Position numbers and translations under genes: made by a program
The notes under the pieces: generated by a model
Told to the model about the DNA's origin: nothing
What the model saw: the letters and a program-made list of their open reading frames with translations, nothing else
Database searches by the model: none
Assembly (NCBI GenBank): GCA_013400975.1
Contig: WBMZ01011912.1
Span: 62,001 to 126,000 of the forward strand
DNA length: 64,000 nt
DNA from: Atrichornis clamosus
Lineage: Eukaryota; Chordata; Aves; Passeriformes; Menuridae
Direction: 5' to 3'
Part shown: in pieces, positions 27,691-39,612 of the stretch
Position numbering within the stretch: position 1 is the first letter of the stretch
Layout of the letters: the number at the start of each line of letters is the position of its first letter

Positions 27691-30600
27691 GAACAAAGCA
27701 AGTTCTTAGATGGCAATTTTAAACCAGCTCACTCTTCCTTACTCTTCTTAGCATCCAGTTGAGAAGTATCTGATTCACTGTGGCATTTAAGTGCACAGTC
27801 TAGTACTTTTTATAATTAAATTTCCATTGTTCCTCCCTTGGGGGATGTCTAGTTTTTCTCAGACAATTTTCATATTGTTCTCTTTACTAACAGCAAGTTC
27901 TCACTTTGAAATCTTGGTAAGAATTGTGCTGATTGCACAATGTAAGCAATGAAAACACTAATGAATATGAATAGAAAAACTGAAAAGATTGATCAGTAAT
28001 GAATTCTGGCTATAGTCTTCCTCTGGCCTGATGAAACCTCTCTTCAGCCCAGCTGGTTGCAGTCACTTTAATCACTTGAAATTTCCTCTATTAATTCTTG
28101 GTTTATGTCATAATACTTGGTAGTGGTTTAACAAAGTTTCAATAGATGCAATTTACCACATTTTCCTTTGTCTAAGAATTAAGATTTCCGTCAAAGAAAT
28201 ACAAAAATCTAGTCTGATATAACTGAAATTGTTAAATATATATTAAGTGTTGTCCTCTTTTATGTCTTTAATGACTCTTTTCTTCCCTGCTTTCTTCTGA
28301 ACACTTTTTGGTAAGGCCAGACTGTTATATCTCAAGGATGCTCTCAAAGTTCTGTTCATCTCTTCCTTAAAAAAAAATAACTATGTTTGCTCTTCTTCCA
28401 CGCAAAGCTGCACAAATCCCAGTGATGGAGGTTAACTGGGCTGCTTTTGCCTCTCTGACATGATTGTCCTGGATGGAAACAGGAAAAATCATCTCAACTT
28501 AGATTTTGGATGGAATCTAGATATTTCTTAATGTTTTCAACCTCTAAATTCTACCCTTGGTTTTAGCAGGCTGAATGACCTGCCCTCCTTTCCTCTGGGA
28601 ACCCTTTCCCACAGGCTTCTTCCCTGGCTTCAGGTAGAAACTTCAACGAACACTTCTTTTTCTCTTGGATATATGGAAATATCAGTGCCTTAGCATTCTG
28701 AAGACTCTGATCTTTTCAGTCCAGCAGACTTGAATTTCCAGAAGATCTCCTTATTTTTCCACATGTGCCTTTGTAAGAGACTCCCATTTGTCTCTTTGAT
28801 TTGTTAAAGAGAAGCAGTTGGGGATTTCTCCATCCCAGGTTATCTTCTACAAGTGGCTCTTTCATAATCCCTTCATTAGGTGCCAAACACGACTTTAAAA
28901 TAGCATCAACTCTAGTTGGCTCAGCGGCCGTGTCAGCTCTCACATCCAGACACCCACCTCCCAGGTGAAGCATGCACAAAACAAAGTCTTCACTGTCATG
29001 CCCAGCCTAACAGGTAGGCTTGAACTTCACAGACACTCTGGTTCCTTGACAGGAGGGTGTCACTCTAATTACCTGGCAATTATGTTAGCTAAAATTGTCA
29101 TAAAGCAGATGTAGCTGATTGTTTTCCATACCAAGTGTAAGAGTGTGAAGTACAGAGCCAAACGTCTCAGTCTGAGGACAGGAAATAACACCAATTCAGT
29201 GATGACATCAATCATGTCAATAGCGATGAGTAAACAAAATGTCACAGCTTCTTGGCAAGGCTCCTGGAGCTCAGTAACACCAGTGGTTAAACTAACCTGA
29301 GGCTTCTGGAGTTGTGAAATATCATTATGCTAATTTTGGAGAGGCAATAACATTAACTGAAGCCTAAATGACTTGTTGAATTTGTCAGAATAGGGCAATT
29401 TGCTGATGTGATTCTGTTTTGATTCACTCTAGTTTTGTCTTGGAACATTTAACTTCATGTATTTATCTAATCCTGTAGTGCAATTGAATCTCTTATTTTG
29501 CATATACCTAGCCTAGATTCATAGGCTTTTAGAGGAAAGAGACTGTTGTTTTCATGCCTGATTTGGAAATTTAGATATGCTGGCTGCATTTTCCAAAGTG
29601 TTTCCATGATCAGGGACAAAAAGTCCTACTCACAGGATTTTTGTTGTGATGGGTAATTGCTGAGAACTCACAAAAAGTCCTCTGTGCTATTTTCAGTGAC
29701 ATCAGTACTTGTCAAATGCCTGGTCCTCTGGTCATGGAGACATGCCCATGTGTGTACTGCTAGAAGTCAAATTATACTCACTCTAAGCTCCTAAATGACA
29801 GATAAACTGCCAGTTTGACTCTGTTGAGCCCAGATCTCCCGGGATTTGGATGGGGCATGTCAACAATGTCTAGAGACTGGCTCCTGCCCCATTTCTCATT
29901 CTCACTTTGGTTCAGGTAGTACCATTTTTGGATTACTCTTGACAGAAGCTGTGGTGCCTGTTGCTTTTAAAGTACCTTATGATGCTCACAGAAACAGACA
30001 TGCTTCAGGGAAAGCATCCTTATTGCACAGCAGCACTCACTGCCTTTTGGGAAACAGATGTCTCTTGATTTCAGAGCTTTGGGATGTCAGGAGGAAGGGA
30101 AGGATAGCCCAGAGCATTTACTGTCATTGCTGTGCAGAGGACTGGGTGTGCAGCAAGAGCGAGAGCCACTCTCTCATCATCAGTGATGCTGTGTCAAAGG
30201 GAAATACAATGCATAAAGGAGACTGGATAATGTGAGATTCAAGGCTTAAAAGCTTTTTTCCCCCTTCTTTTCTCCTCTGGAGCCTCCTGAAAACAAAACC
30301 AATGCCCCTTAGCTTGAAAGGGTGTATGACTGCAGGATGCTATAAAGCTACAGCATCAAGTTCCCTTGAAATAAAATTTTGCACAAAGACAGCTAGCATT
30401 CAATTCCAGTTTGAATGCTTTTTAGAACTACTCCAGTTCAGATATCTCTTGTAATTGCTTTAAGTCTGCTTTTCCACTGCTCCAGGTCAAAACCATATAG
30501 TGACAGTGGTTGCTCAAAGTTGAATGCAGTCTCTAGACAAAAATGTCATTATTTTGGCACGTGTTGGTCCCTAAAATCTGTGGGCTTTGCTCAGGGAATT

Positions 30601-32227
30601 GTCACTTCCACCTCTGTTGGTAGTTTGTCATCAGTTCGGTCATGGAAAAGTCTCCACGTATCTGCTGGAGCCTGCATGTAACCTGGGTTACAGCTCTAGA
30701 TCTAGTCTTTTTGTCTGCAGAACAGGGTTTTTCTGACATCAGTGTAACTGAATATCCAGAAGCATGAACAAAAAATTAACTTTTGCTCTGGGGTTTGCTT
30801 TGACTGAAGCTGCAGTTTCAGAAACTTGCTGATTGAGGCCATAGAGATGACACGAAAAATAAGACTTTTATTTTAAAGAACTTTGAATGCCTTTTTAATT
30901 CTTATTTTCAAAACCTGTGAAGAAATCTGATTTCTAGAAAGGACATACTAAAAACTGTTTCTCAAAATAATTCGTTTACCTTTTAAGGTATTTCAGACTT
31001 TGGTACCTGAAAATTGGAGCCATGTGAAATCATTAATTACTTGTGGTATTCTGTACTGTGCCCTATTTTCCTTTCTTGCTTTTCTTCATAGGATATGATT
31101 TGCTGCACAGAACTTATTTAGGAAAAAAAAGAAAATATGAGGATTTTATAACGAACAGTTAAAATCTGGGCTCATTTCAACACTGAGAAATTCAGACCAA
31201 AATTGATGCCTCCGGGTTGCAATTTCTCTTAGGAGTGTTTTTATACTCATAAAAAAGAAAAAGTTTCTATTGGAAATGGAGATCAAATAACCTTAAATCC
31301 CAGTTTCAGGGTATTTCAGGTCTATATTTGCCAGATGTGCCCCTCTGTAGCAACCACAATGATTTTGTTGCACAGCCCTTGAAAAGGAGAGCCTGGTGCC
31401 TGCACATGTGTCCTTCCTGCCCCTGCCACTTCCTCGGCAAGGTGTGTGTGTGTGCTCCCTGCCAAGCCGTGTCCCAGCAACCAGCAAATCCTTTGATTAA
31501 AATGCCATCTCCTCTTGAGCTCCTGCCTGGTGTGTTACAAGTTCAGTAAAATGCTGACAATTTAAGCAGATGTTATTCTGCCTCCTGGAGAGCAGCTCCC
31601 GTCTGGAGCGCTGTGAGGAAACAGTGAGGGGAATCCAGCATTGTGGGAGAGTGGGCACAGACTCTTCTGCTGTGAAATTGTGTGAATGCTTGTGTAGGGC
31701 TGTAACAGGCAGCTTCACCTCCTCCACTGCTCTGATGTTCCCCCAGTCCCCTTCCCCAGGAATGGGAGAAGAGCATGGCCATATTTGACTTGAGACCATG
31801 CACTCCTCTTTTCTGCCAGAGCTGTTGCCAGCAGTATTTTCCCTCAGCTTACTGCAGTGCCCCCATTTTATATGTGACTATTGGAGAGATAAAAACAGTT
31901 TCAAGCCACCATTCCCCAGCAGCTCCCCTCCTGTGTCTATGCCCCTGGACAGCAATGCTTTGACCATGCTTCCTTGGCAGGGATTGCTTGGGCAAAGAGA
32001 TGTGTTCCTCTGTCTTTTCCAGGCTTTTCTGTCCTCTGAAAGGTGTATGGCAGACTCTTAACTGGTGTCACACTTTATTGCCTTTTATCTCCTTCAGGAA
32101 GAGTCACTAAGAGGCAGCAAAACGTTGAGTGTTTGTGTTGTCTGTCTTATAAAGTCACTTACCAAGAGAGGAAGTGTTTCAGTCTCTCCTTAACACATAT
32201 GCAGACATATATTACCTTCCATTGTTT

Positions 32228-32942
32228 GGCTCAATGGGCTGGTGCCAATTGCATGAGGATCAACAAAGGCAAGTGCTGGGACCTGCACACAGGTCACAAC
32301 TCCATTCAGCGTTGTGGAGAGAGCGGCTGGAAAGCTGCCTGGCAGAAAAGAACCTGGGGGTGCTGGTCAACAGATGCTGAAAGTGAGCCAGTGTGTGCCC
32401 AGCTGGCCAAGAAAGCCAAGGGCATCCTATCCTGTATGAGAAATAATGTGTCCAGAAGAACTAGTGAAGTGATTGTCCATCTGTACTCTGCACTGGTAAA
32501 GCCACACCTCAAGTCCTATGTCCAATTCTGGGCCATTTACAATAAAAAAGACATTGAGGTGCTGGAGCTTTTCCAGAGAAGGGCAACAGAGCTGGTGAAG
32601 GGTCTGGAGAGTGAGGCAGGTGAGGAGTGGCTGAGGGAGTTGGGGCCGCTTAGACTGAAGAAAAGGAGGCTCAGGGGTGACCTTATCACTCTCTACAACT
32701 ACCTGAAAGGACGCTGTAGCCAGATGGGGAGAGGCCCCTTTTCCCAGGCAACCAGCAACAGCCCAAGAGGACACAGCCTCAGGCTGTGCCAGGGGAGGTT
32801 CGGGTGGAATTTCTTCACTGAAAGGGTGGTCAGGCATTGGAATGGGCTGCCCAGAGAAATGGTGGAATCACTGTCCCTGAAGGTGTTCAAGAAAAAACTG
32901 AATGTGGCACTTAGTGCCAGGGTATTGTTGACCAGGCCGTGA
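32228..32942 (+). pseudogene. CR1 ORF2 (reverse transcriptase) C-terminal remnant, frameshifted
   Basis: In the active element this protein nicks DNA and reverse-transcribes CR1 RNA at the target site. Here only the region after the catalytic palm survives. Family-typical stretches seen in translation include 'INKGKCWDLHTGHNS' near the start, 'CAQLAKKAKGILSC', 'VHLYSALVKPHLKSYVQFWA', 'KKDIEVLELFQRRATELVKG', 'LRLKKRRLRGDLITLYNYLKG' and 'NFFTERVVRHWNGLPREMVES' near the end. Between roughly 32310 and 32380 the family-like sequence (RLESCLAEKNLGVLV) shifts to another frame and then returns, so there are two compensating indels. An apparently continuous frame of 299 codons (32043-32942) therefore survives but is out of frame in part. 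The first ~60 codons of that frame lie upstream of the element and are unrelated. The polymerase YxDD region and the endonuclease are absent, so no activity is expected. Confidence 0.9.
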
Positions 32943-33009
32943 TCAGTCAAAGGTTGGACTTGATGGTCTTGAAGGTCTTTTCCAACCTTAATGATTCAGA
33001 GATTCTGTG
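32228..33009 (+). mobile_element. CR1 LINE copy: ORF2 C-terminus plus 3' UTR
   Basis: The longest mobile element in the window. It covers the last ~240 codons of the CR1 reverse-transcriptase protein, then a short 3' UTR beginning after the stop at 32940-32942. It ends with the CR1 terminus: 'gtcttttccaacctt' followed by two octamers at 32994-33001 (attcagag) and 33002-33009 (attctgtg). The 5' end is truncated, as is usual for CR1. Sequence upstream of about 32228 no longer looks like CR1. The insertion cannot move: it lacks the endonuclease and the catalytic part of the reverse transcriptase. Confidence 0.95.
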
Positions 33010-34233
33010 AGCAAGAAAACCTCTTACCATCTCTCAGTTGTGCTTTTCTGTAAAGTCCTATCACCCTTGCTTTGCACTTCTTGCTTTTCCTCAAAGATTG
33101 GCAAAATTTTCCTCCTAGGTTCCTGAAGTATTTTTCCATGTTTACAGATTTAATTTTGGTTTATTTATTTCTCCTGATATCATGCCTTCTGAGAGCACAG
33201 AAGCATTTTGGAGGTTGTTCAAGCATCACTTTTTGATATATCTCCAAGCTAGTCTTGGAGAGCTAGTCTTTATCTGCCTTGCAGTTTTTGATCGGGCTAT
33301 TCATCATGAAGTTATTAGTTTAAAATTATCTTCCTTCCTGCTTTCCAGGTCCTCTTACTGCTCAGTACAGAGTTCTCCACTTCTTATTTTTGCCTGCAGA
33401 TACAATGCTTTATTGAATCTCTGAGCTCTGACTTCTCAGTTTTATTCCCACTTGTCAAATTTATGCTCTGAAATTTCAGCTACTGACACCACCTCACTTG
33501 GCAGAATCTAGAGCTGCTTCTTGAAGACTTCTGTATCTGGGGGTAAGGGGGGTTTAGCTATTTAACCTTTATTGAGGAATAGCTTAGAAAAAGTAACTGC
33601 ATTCTTAAAGACAAAGTTTTCTAGTTGATGATGCATACATTTTTAATACGAAACTGAAGCTTTACGTATTTACGAGTCAAAAAGGCTCTCTACATACTAG
33701 AAGCTAGTTAACCTACCCGTCCAACGACTAAATGAGTCATGAGCAGGTGACTCAATTTACTTCAGCTTGTGACACGTACTGTAAGGAAATTGCAGGACAT
33801 TATGGATAGAGTTTCTATGCTCTGCGTTTATGTATCTACAGTGTTGATTTTTATGTCTGAACCTGCCATCTTTGTTTCCATTTCTGGGCTTCGATAGAGT
33901 CATGGCAGTAAAAGAGGGTTCTTCAGAGAGCAAGTCAGTGTATTAACATACCAGCCTCTAGCCCTTTTATGCAGCAGCACAGTTCAAATACAGTTACACT
34001 TTTTTGAGAAAAGTGTTTATCAGTCTTAGCAAAGAATTTACAGACCACATTGGTCTTACCTTGACATTAGAGAGCTAAACTAAGGTCATAGCAAAATACA
34101 ATGAGGACAACACAGAGCCAACAGATTGAGCCAGAGATTTCCCAGAAGCATGGACAGCTGAATGAACCTGATTGCAAATAACCAAACAGATACATTTGCT
34201 TTATATGTGGTAGGGTAGCTTTATTTTAGTAGT
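33010..34233. other. Unique noncoding sequence
   Basis: No recognised exon or repeat between the CR1 tail and the LTR-like segment. The small frame at 33182-33424 has no recognisable domain. Confidence 0.5.
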
Positions 34234-34735
34234 TGTCATAGTTTAACTCCAGCCAGTGGCCAAGCCAGGGGGTCCCTTCCCTTGAAACAGTAAAGGTTAT
34301 TATTAACCTTGCCAATTTTTGTGGATATCCTCAGGCAGATAGGGTAACTCTTAATATGTTTACTTACGGTTTAGCTAAGGCAAGAGTAGCCAGGCAGCAG
34401 GTTTGTCTGCTGGTTGTAGGTGTCAGGCATGGGAGCATGGGTAGCGGGGACAGTCCCGAGGGAGGCACCACTCCTTCCTGTCAGCAGTGATGCTTCCATG
34501 TGCCCTGGTTGGTGTGAACTGTGGTACAGAAAAGCTGATACAGGTACCTGCTGGTACCTGTTGTTGAACTGGGATGCTGGATGTACTCTGCTCATTCTCT
34601 GTGGCATGGGGCGGTAGCTTCTCCACGGCTGGGGCTCCGCAGACATTCCCGTTTGCATGGTGGGACATCTTTCCTTTACATGGTCCTCAAATGTCTGCCA
34701 GTACTGTCCCAAACCAAGGTGCAGCTCAGAGTAAT
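34234..34735 (+). mobile_element. Possible solo LTR of an endogenous retrovirus (ERVL/ERVK-like)
   Basis: The segment opens with 'tgtcatagtttaactccagc', close to the 'TGTCATGGTTTAACCCCAGC' start of an LTR family common in perching-bird genomes. It begins with the TG dinucleotide expected of an LTR. Sequence beyond the first ~35 bases is diverged. It is relatively CpG-retaining (about 34440-34660) compared with its flanks and includes a perfect 7-bp-arm hairpin at 34293-34310. I could not fix the 3' end (no clear CA terminus) or target-site duplications, and found no primer-binding site or gag, pol or env remnant beside it. A 113-codon minus-strand frame inside has no recognised domain. It could instead be unrelated unique sequence with a chance start. 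Confidence 0.42.
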
Positions 34736-34770
34736 ATATTATATTATAATAAGATTTTATTATTTGAAAA

Positions 34771-34820
34771 CCACATTAAGATTTATTTAATGTGGTATTT
34801 TAAAACTATTTAAATACCAC
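34771..34820. repeat. Two overlapping perfect inverted repeats
   Basis: Arms of 9 bp at 34771-34779 and 34787-34795 (ccacattaa / ttaatgtgg, 7-base loop). A second pair of 9-bp arms lies at 34792-34800 and 34812-34820 (gtggtattt / aaataccac, 11-base loop). The central 'gtgg' is shared, so the two stems exclude each other. They lie just after the LTR-like segment in very AT-rich DNA. Confidence 0.85.
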
Positions 34821-37780
34821 AATGTCTTATCTAATCAGTATTAATGACTAGAATTTATTAATGATTTCACAACACATGGCAAGAAAACATGCTTCAGCGG
34901 GATATTTTCTTTTCCACATGACAGAATAATAAGTCCCTTCAGGATCATATCAATGGCTTTATCTTGGCTAATCAGTGCAAGTCTCCCATCTGTCCTGTTA
35001 ACACTGCATACAGGAAGCAAGGAAACGAAAATGGTTTATATACACTGATTATTCTTTCATGCCTCAGGCCTGAAAAGACTACATATTATTTCACTAAAAC
35101 AATGGTTTTGGCAATATCCAGAACTGAGATAGCTGATTTCATTGCTTGCTTCGAAGTGCACCCATCAGGGTCCAAGTTCTTCACTGCTTAGTTCCACAGA
35201 CGTGACACATATGCTTCAGACCTTCAATAACAATCATGTTTACTGCAAACAAGTTAAATGTTCACCGGCAACATGTAAATAGGAGTAGCAGCAGCAGATG
35301 TCCAAATAAACCAGTACTGTGCTATCCAAGTTTCAACTTGGCGCCCATCTTAGACAAGTTCTTCACAGGGAAAGGTAATTGCATCTACAAAAACTATGTT
35401 AAAACAGTGAAATAAATCTCTCCACATGAGCTTTTGCCACCTAACTTTATAATAATTCTTCCAAAATTTACCATCCTTAAATGTAATGTTTTGGTATGCA
35501 AGCTCATCTTGCATAATTTTTTACATGACCTTTCTCATATTCTAATTCATTTTGTTGCTCAGCTCTTTCCCCATGATCCTATCAGTCACAGAGCCCCACA
35601 GCATGTCTTACTGAAGCTGACTCCAGCTGGAGGCTTCCCCTCCAGGTTTCCAAATAACAGTGAACAAAGAGAATTTAAAAAAAACTTCAAGATAAGAGAC
35701 ATAGTGAAAAAAAAGGCAACCTGCTTGGAGAAAGTGTTTAACATGCAAGTAAAACACATGTCTGAACCATCTTGTCAGAATCTGATTTAGATACCTGTTT
35801 TTGCTCTAGATACATTTTAGTGAGAGCACAGGGCAAGTACTCAGCTCTTCTGATCTTCAATTTCCTGTGTGATGTAGCCATAGAATATGATTTATGATCA
35901 TCTGTTCTGGGCAAGTGGGGTGACCCAAGCCACTCTTCACTAAAGCAGGTTTCGAGCAAGGAGGCAGGGAGGATTGCCATGAGAAAGTGCAGAGGGATTT
36001 AGGAAAGAGAATATCCTTAATGCAAATATTTGAGAGCTGATTTGAGAGAATCTTCAACTGAAATTTCACTAGTGTTTTAGATTGAGATATTAATAAAATC
36101 AAGGCTGACACTCAGCTGTTCTTAAAGTAGCACAAACAGGCTTGGTTGCAGAGCTTTCAGTATTATTAGACTGATTTAACTGGAGAATAAGACTTTATAT
36201 CAAGGTATTGAAATACCTGCACTGCATTGAGGGCTGTACAGTAACTATTTATTTGCAGTGTATTTCCTGGCGTACTGCATACAAGGGGGAGTTGTTCACA
36301 CGGCTCATTGGTTTTCTTTCCCAGCTATTTCACCAAATATTGTTCACAGATGCTCTTGAAGACACAAGAGGATCTTGATATCCCTTTCCTGGTGTTATTC
36401 TCACGGTATTCCTCTGAAACCCCTGGCAAAGCTTTCTGTTCACAGTAGGAATTTTTTTGTTTTTAAATAGGAGTATACTGAATGTGTGAGACATCAAGAC
36501 ACTGAGCCTTATTCCAGCTGTGTTTTTATAACATGGGTTTAACTCTCCTGACAGTAGCTATATTCCTGATTTTGACAGATGGCGTAAGGTAAAAGGATGA
36601 CATAAGCTTAAAATCAGATCCAAAATCTTAGTTCTTCTGTTGTGTATCCTTACAGACCCTTTAGCATTCGTGTTCTTATGCACACTCAAAAAGATTGATC
36701 ATCTATTTGGTTGATTTTTATTCAGCTTCAAAATTTTCCTTAGAAAATTACTGTGAAATGTAATTTTACCTTTTCAAGCACAACTAAATTTCTACCCCAG
36801 GCTATAACTGTTTGACAAGAGACACTCTGGATGAGGGTTGGTGAAAACAGTCAAATTGTTGGTTTAGCTCAGTGGCAGAGAAGGTATATGGAAAAGGATA
36901 CAGAGGAGGAACATAGTCTGCCTACGACTTTACTGTGACCATAACTCACCCCACTTCAATGTATTATTCTTGATTCTGGAAACATCACTGCCCCTCAGTG
37001 CTGCATTGCTGGCAAAGGCATGCCTTGTGGAAAATGCAGACCCTGGACTTTGCAGGAAATAAACCCTAGGTCCAACTCGGACCCATCTGCAGCCCATAGA
37101 GAAAACTGTGGTCTTCCCCACTGCATTTAACCTAATCACCTCTCCAGTATCAGGAAACGGTCTGTCTGTAATTGCCTGTTTGCTGTGAAGAAATCAGCAT
37201 TGGTGGGGATTCACCGTTTCAGTGCAGAGCTCTATTCCCTTCTCTTCCCACTGGTTTGCTTCTAAAACATAAGAAAAATTATGATAGATACATGCTGTGC
37301 AGAATAGAAGGTAGCAATAAGCTCTCTCTTGCAGAGTAGCTTGAGAAAGTTTCCCCTGCAATCATTTTCTACGCATGTACTGCATGTATTCACTCACCTC
37401 CTTCCTCTGCCTCTGCTTGTTTTTTTGTTTTTTTTTTTTAATGATTGCAGCTTCTGGTTGTCTTCTTCGTTGTCTCAGATTTTATTGTTTAAAGCTGGAA
37501 CAGATGGTGTTATGTCTATTAAATACTAAACTGTGTCATGCAGGAATCATTATCTCAGCTGAATTGGCTCCTTGTAAGAGTGGTTTTATCCTTTGGAATA
37601 GATTAAAGGACTCGGAAGAAATTCACTGTGTTGCTGGATGCCAGTGATGGGCTGAATGGATGACACTCCACTCTTGGCCAAAAACACAGTGTGGGTGGAG
37701 AATCACTATTGTTTCCTACAGGATCAGATTTACCACGGGTTTCTGCATTCTTGGGTGCAATGCAGAGTTGCAGCGCTGAG
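34821..37780. other. Unique noncoding sequence
   Basis: About 3 kb without a recognised exon or mobile element. The 118-codon frame at 35434-35790 is Phe/Ile/Lys-rich with no domain. A T-rich tract lies at 37419-37439. Confidence 0.5.
37419..37439. repeat. T-rich homopolymer tract
   Basis: Two T runs (7 and 12 bases) separated by a single G. No SINE body was identified next to it. Confidence 0.8.
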
Positions 37781-37850
37781 GGGGGAATTGAGCCAGAGAA
37801 CTTCCCCTGGAGCATGGGGTAAAAACCCTGCCAGCTACTGAGCTACTTCC
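37781..37850 (-). repeat. tRNA-like sequence (SINE head or tRNA pseudogene)
   Basis: On the minus strand a 'tagctcagtagctgg' stretch resembles the RNA polymerase III A box of tRNAs. About 50 bases later 'ggctcaattcc' resembles the B box (GGTTCRANTCC). A CCCC...GGGG pairing with an 8-base loop ('atgctcca') sits between them, where an anticodon arm would be. The total length is close to a tRNA, but the acceptor and T stems do not pair cleanly, so a functional tRNA is unlikely. It may be the head of a tRNA-derived SINE whose body would extend toward lower coordinates. Confidence 0.42.
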
Positions 37851-38154
37851 TTGCTTGTTTTGCATGGACCAATTGATTGGGGTTGCATCACAATTCTGCT
37901 GCAGGAACCATACCTTTTTCTACTTAACGAAGTTTCCTGGGAGTCCTTCTGCATAGGTTTGTAGAGCTTTGAGATATTTGGGGAAAGAATTATTTCCTCT
38001 TTCAAATTTGAAATATACAGTGGCTGAGTCAGTGTGCCCCAGTTTATTCACTTGATCTCAAATCGCTGCAATGCAAATAATTAATATAAGGACTGGTTGT
38101 AAAAAGCCACAGGAACTGCAGTCCTCTGAGTGATATATTACAAAACAGGATTCA

Positions 38155-38256
38155 TTGGGTCTGGGTTTGACTCCCTGAAGTATTAATAGTCTTGCCATTC
38201 ACTGTCTCTGATGCAATGGATCAAAATATTCTTTACAATAAAATGGAGACATTTCC
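38155..38256 (+). repeat. Possible MIR-like SINE trace
   Basis: 'tctgggtttgactccc' (38159-38174) is close to the B-box region of MIR ('cctgggttcgaatcc'). After some 60 bases it is followed by 'aataaaatggaga' (near 38238), resembling the MIR 'gtaaaatgggga'. 'cactgtctctg' in between matches the 'cctctctgtg' segment. Divergence is high, so this is a tentative call. Confidence 0.35.
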
Positions 38257-39612
38257 AAAGTACTGGGCTGTACTTTAATAAATGTTGCCAGAAGGAATCT
38301 CATTCAAACAGCAAGATCCTACATCTTTTTTCTTTTCTTTCCTCAATGAAATCCAGTTTTCTCTTGAGATATTTAAAATGTCCTTTCCATGCTTGTCAAG
38401 TGACACCATGCAGTGCAAAGAATACAACTGGAGAGCTTCGTATCAACAACGCACTGTGTGGAAACCTGTTTTTCTGGAGTTTCACTCTCTGAAGGGGTCA
38501 AGATGACATGTCAGACAAGGGCGCTTCTTGTATCACAGTCCAGCACCTCCCAATTCAAATAGCTCCAAAATACTTTTTCAGACATGGGCTTCACTAAGGC
38601 CTCATTTCAGTTCTCTTATTCTTGTGATCATCTGTGCTGAAGCATTAGCCAAGTTGTGCTACCCGCCCTCTGTAAATTTGGAAGCATTTCTACTTGCCCT
38701 GAAGCAGAAGTATTTTGTCGCGTGGCTGTTTCAGGAATTCACCAGCACAATGTGGGCAGTGGCTGTTCCATCTTCCTTCCCTCCACTGCTCACCATTTTT
38801 CAGAAATGCTATTTGAAAGTTTTGTCGAATTCTTCTGAGTTTTAAAATCCTTGCACTGGGCCAAGACTACATGTTTTGCAGCCACCACAAATGAAATTGC
38901 ATTTTATCAGATCACTAACTTGGCTGTCACCCAAAGCAATCCTCCGCTCTTGATGGTCCCATCAAACACTTCTGTTAGCCATGCTCTTGTAAAACAATGG
39001 AAAGGGAATGAAAAAGCTCTTAAGGCCCAGCCTTACAAATCACCTGTGTGTGTATTTCATAGAAATTTATATTTCATAGAAGAGAAAGTGGCACTAGTTA
39101 GACTACAAAGCTATCACAGCAATATATGGTTTTCTTCTGCTCACTATCTTAATTACACTAGCATTTTGCACATCAAAGGGACCAGATCAACTTCCAATCA
39201 TAGACATGAGTAACAAAGCAGACCTCAGCATGGCATGCCAGATCCAAGTATAAGTCCTTGGAAATCTAAGTATGCCCAAGAAGATGTAGCATTGGCAAAC
39301 ACTTTAGGATTTGTATTTCTCAATTTCATGTGTGGCTTCACCAGTTCAGCATTCCTATCCTAATTTCTGTCTGAGTCAAAAAAAAATGCTGTTCTCAGTC
39401 TGAAAAACCTCTGATTTGAGGTACTTTGGATTCACTCATTGTAAAATTCAGTTGTGCTCTTTTGATCTTAGATTTTGAAGCTGATATAAATGTGAAGTGC
39501 TTGATTGTTGGTGTGACTTTCTTGTGGATTTGATGAAATTTAGCAGACAACACCAAACCCTTATCTTTCTCACTTCTTTATTGCACAGTAAATGATATTT
39601 CCTTCCAAACTG
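38257..39612. other. Unique noncoding sequence
   Basis: No exon or mobile element was recognised. Frames at 38528-38845 and 38851-39213 (105 and 120 codons) have no recognisable family signature. A short direct repeat 'tatttcatagaa' occurs twice near 39053-39079. Confidence 0.5.

Larger units (their letters stand above)
20001..32227. other. Unique noncoding sequence with simple-sequence tracts
   Basis: About 12 kb without a recognised exon or young mobile element. It holds a TTTA-type run at 21718-21736, a T13 run at 24790-24802 and a faint MIR-like trace at 27628-27690. Frames such as 20496-20960 (154 codons), 22506-22892 (128 codons, -) and 29846-30235 (129 codons) show no domain or signal I recognise. 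Confidence 0.5.

Noticed and set aside
37419..37439. T-rich run as the poly(A) tail of an antisense retroposed gene
   Set aside because: Adjacent sequence has no processed-gene similarity and no flanking duplication was visible.
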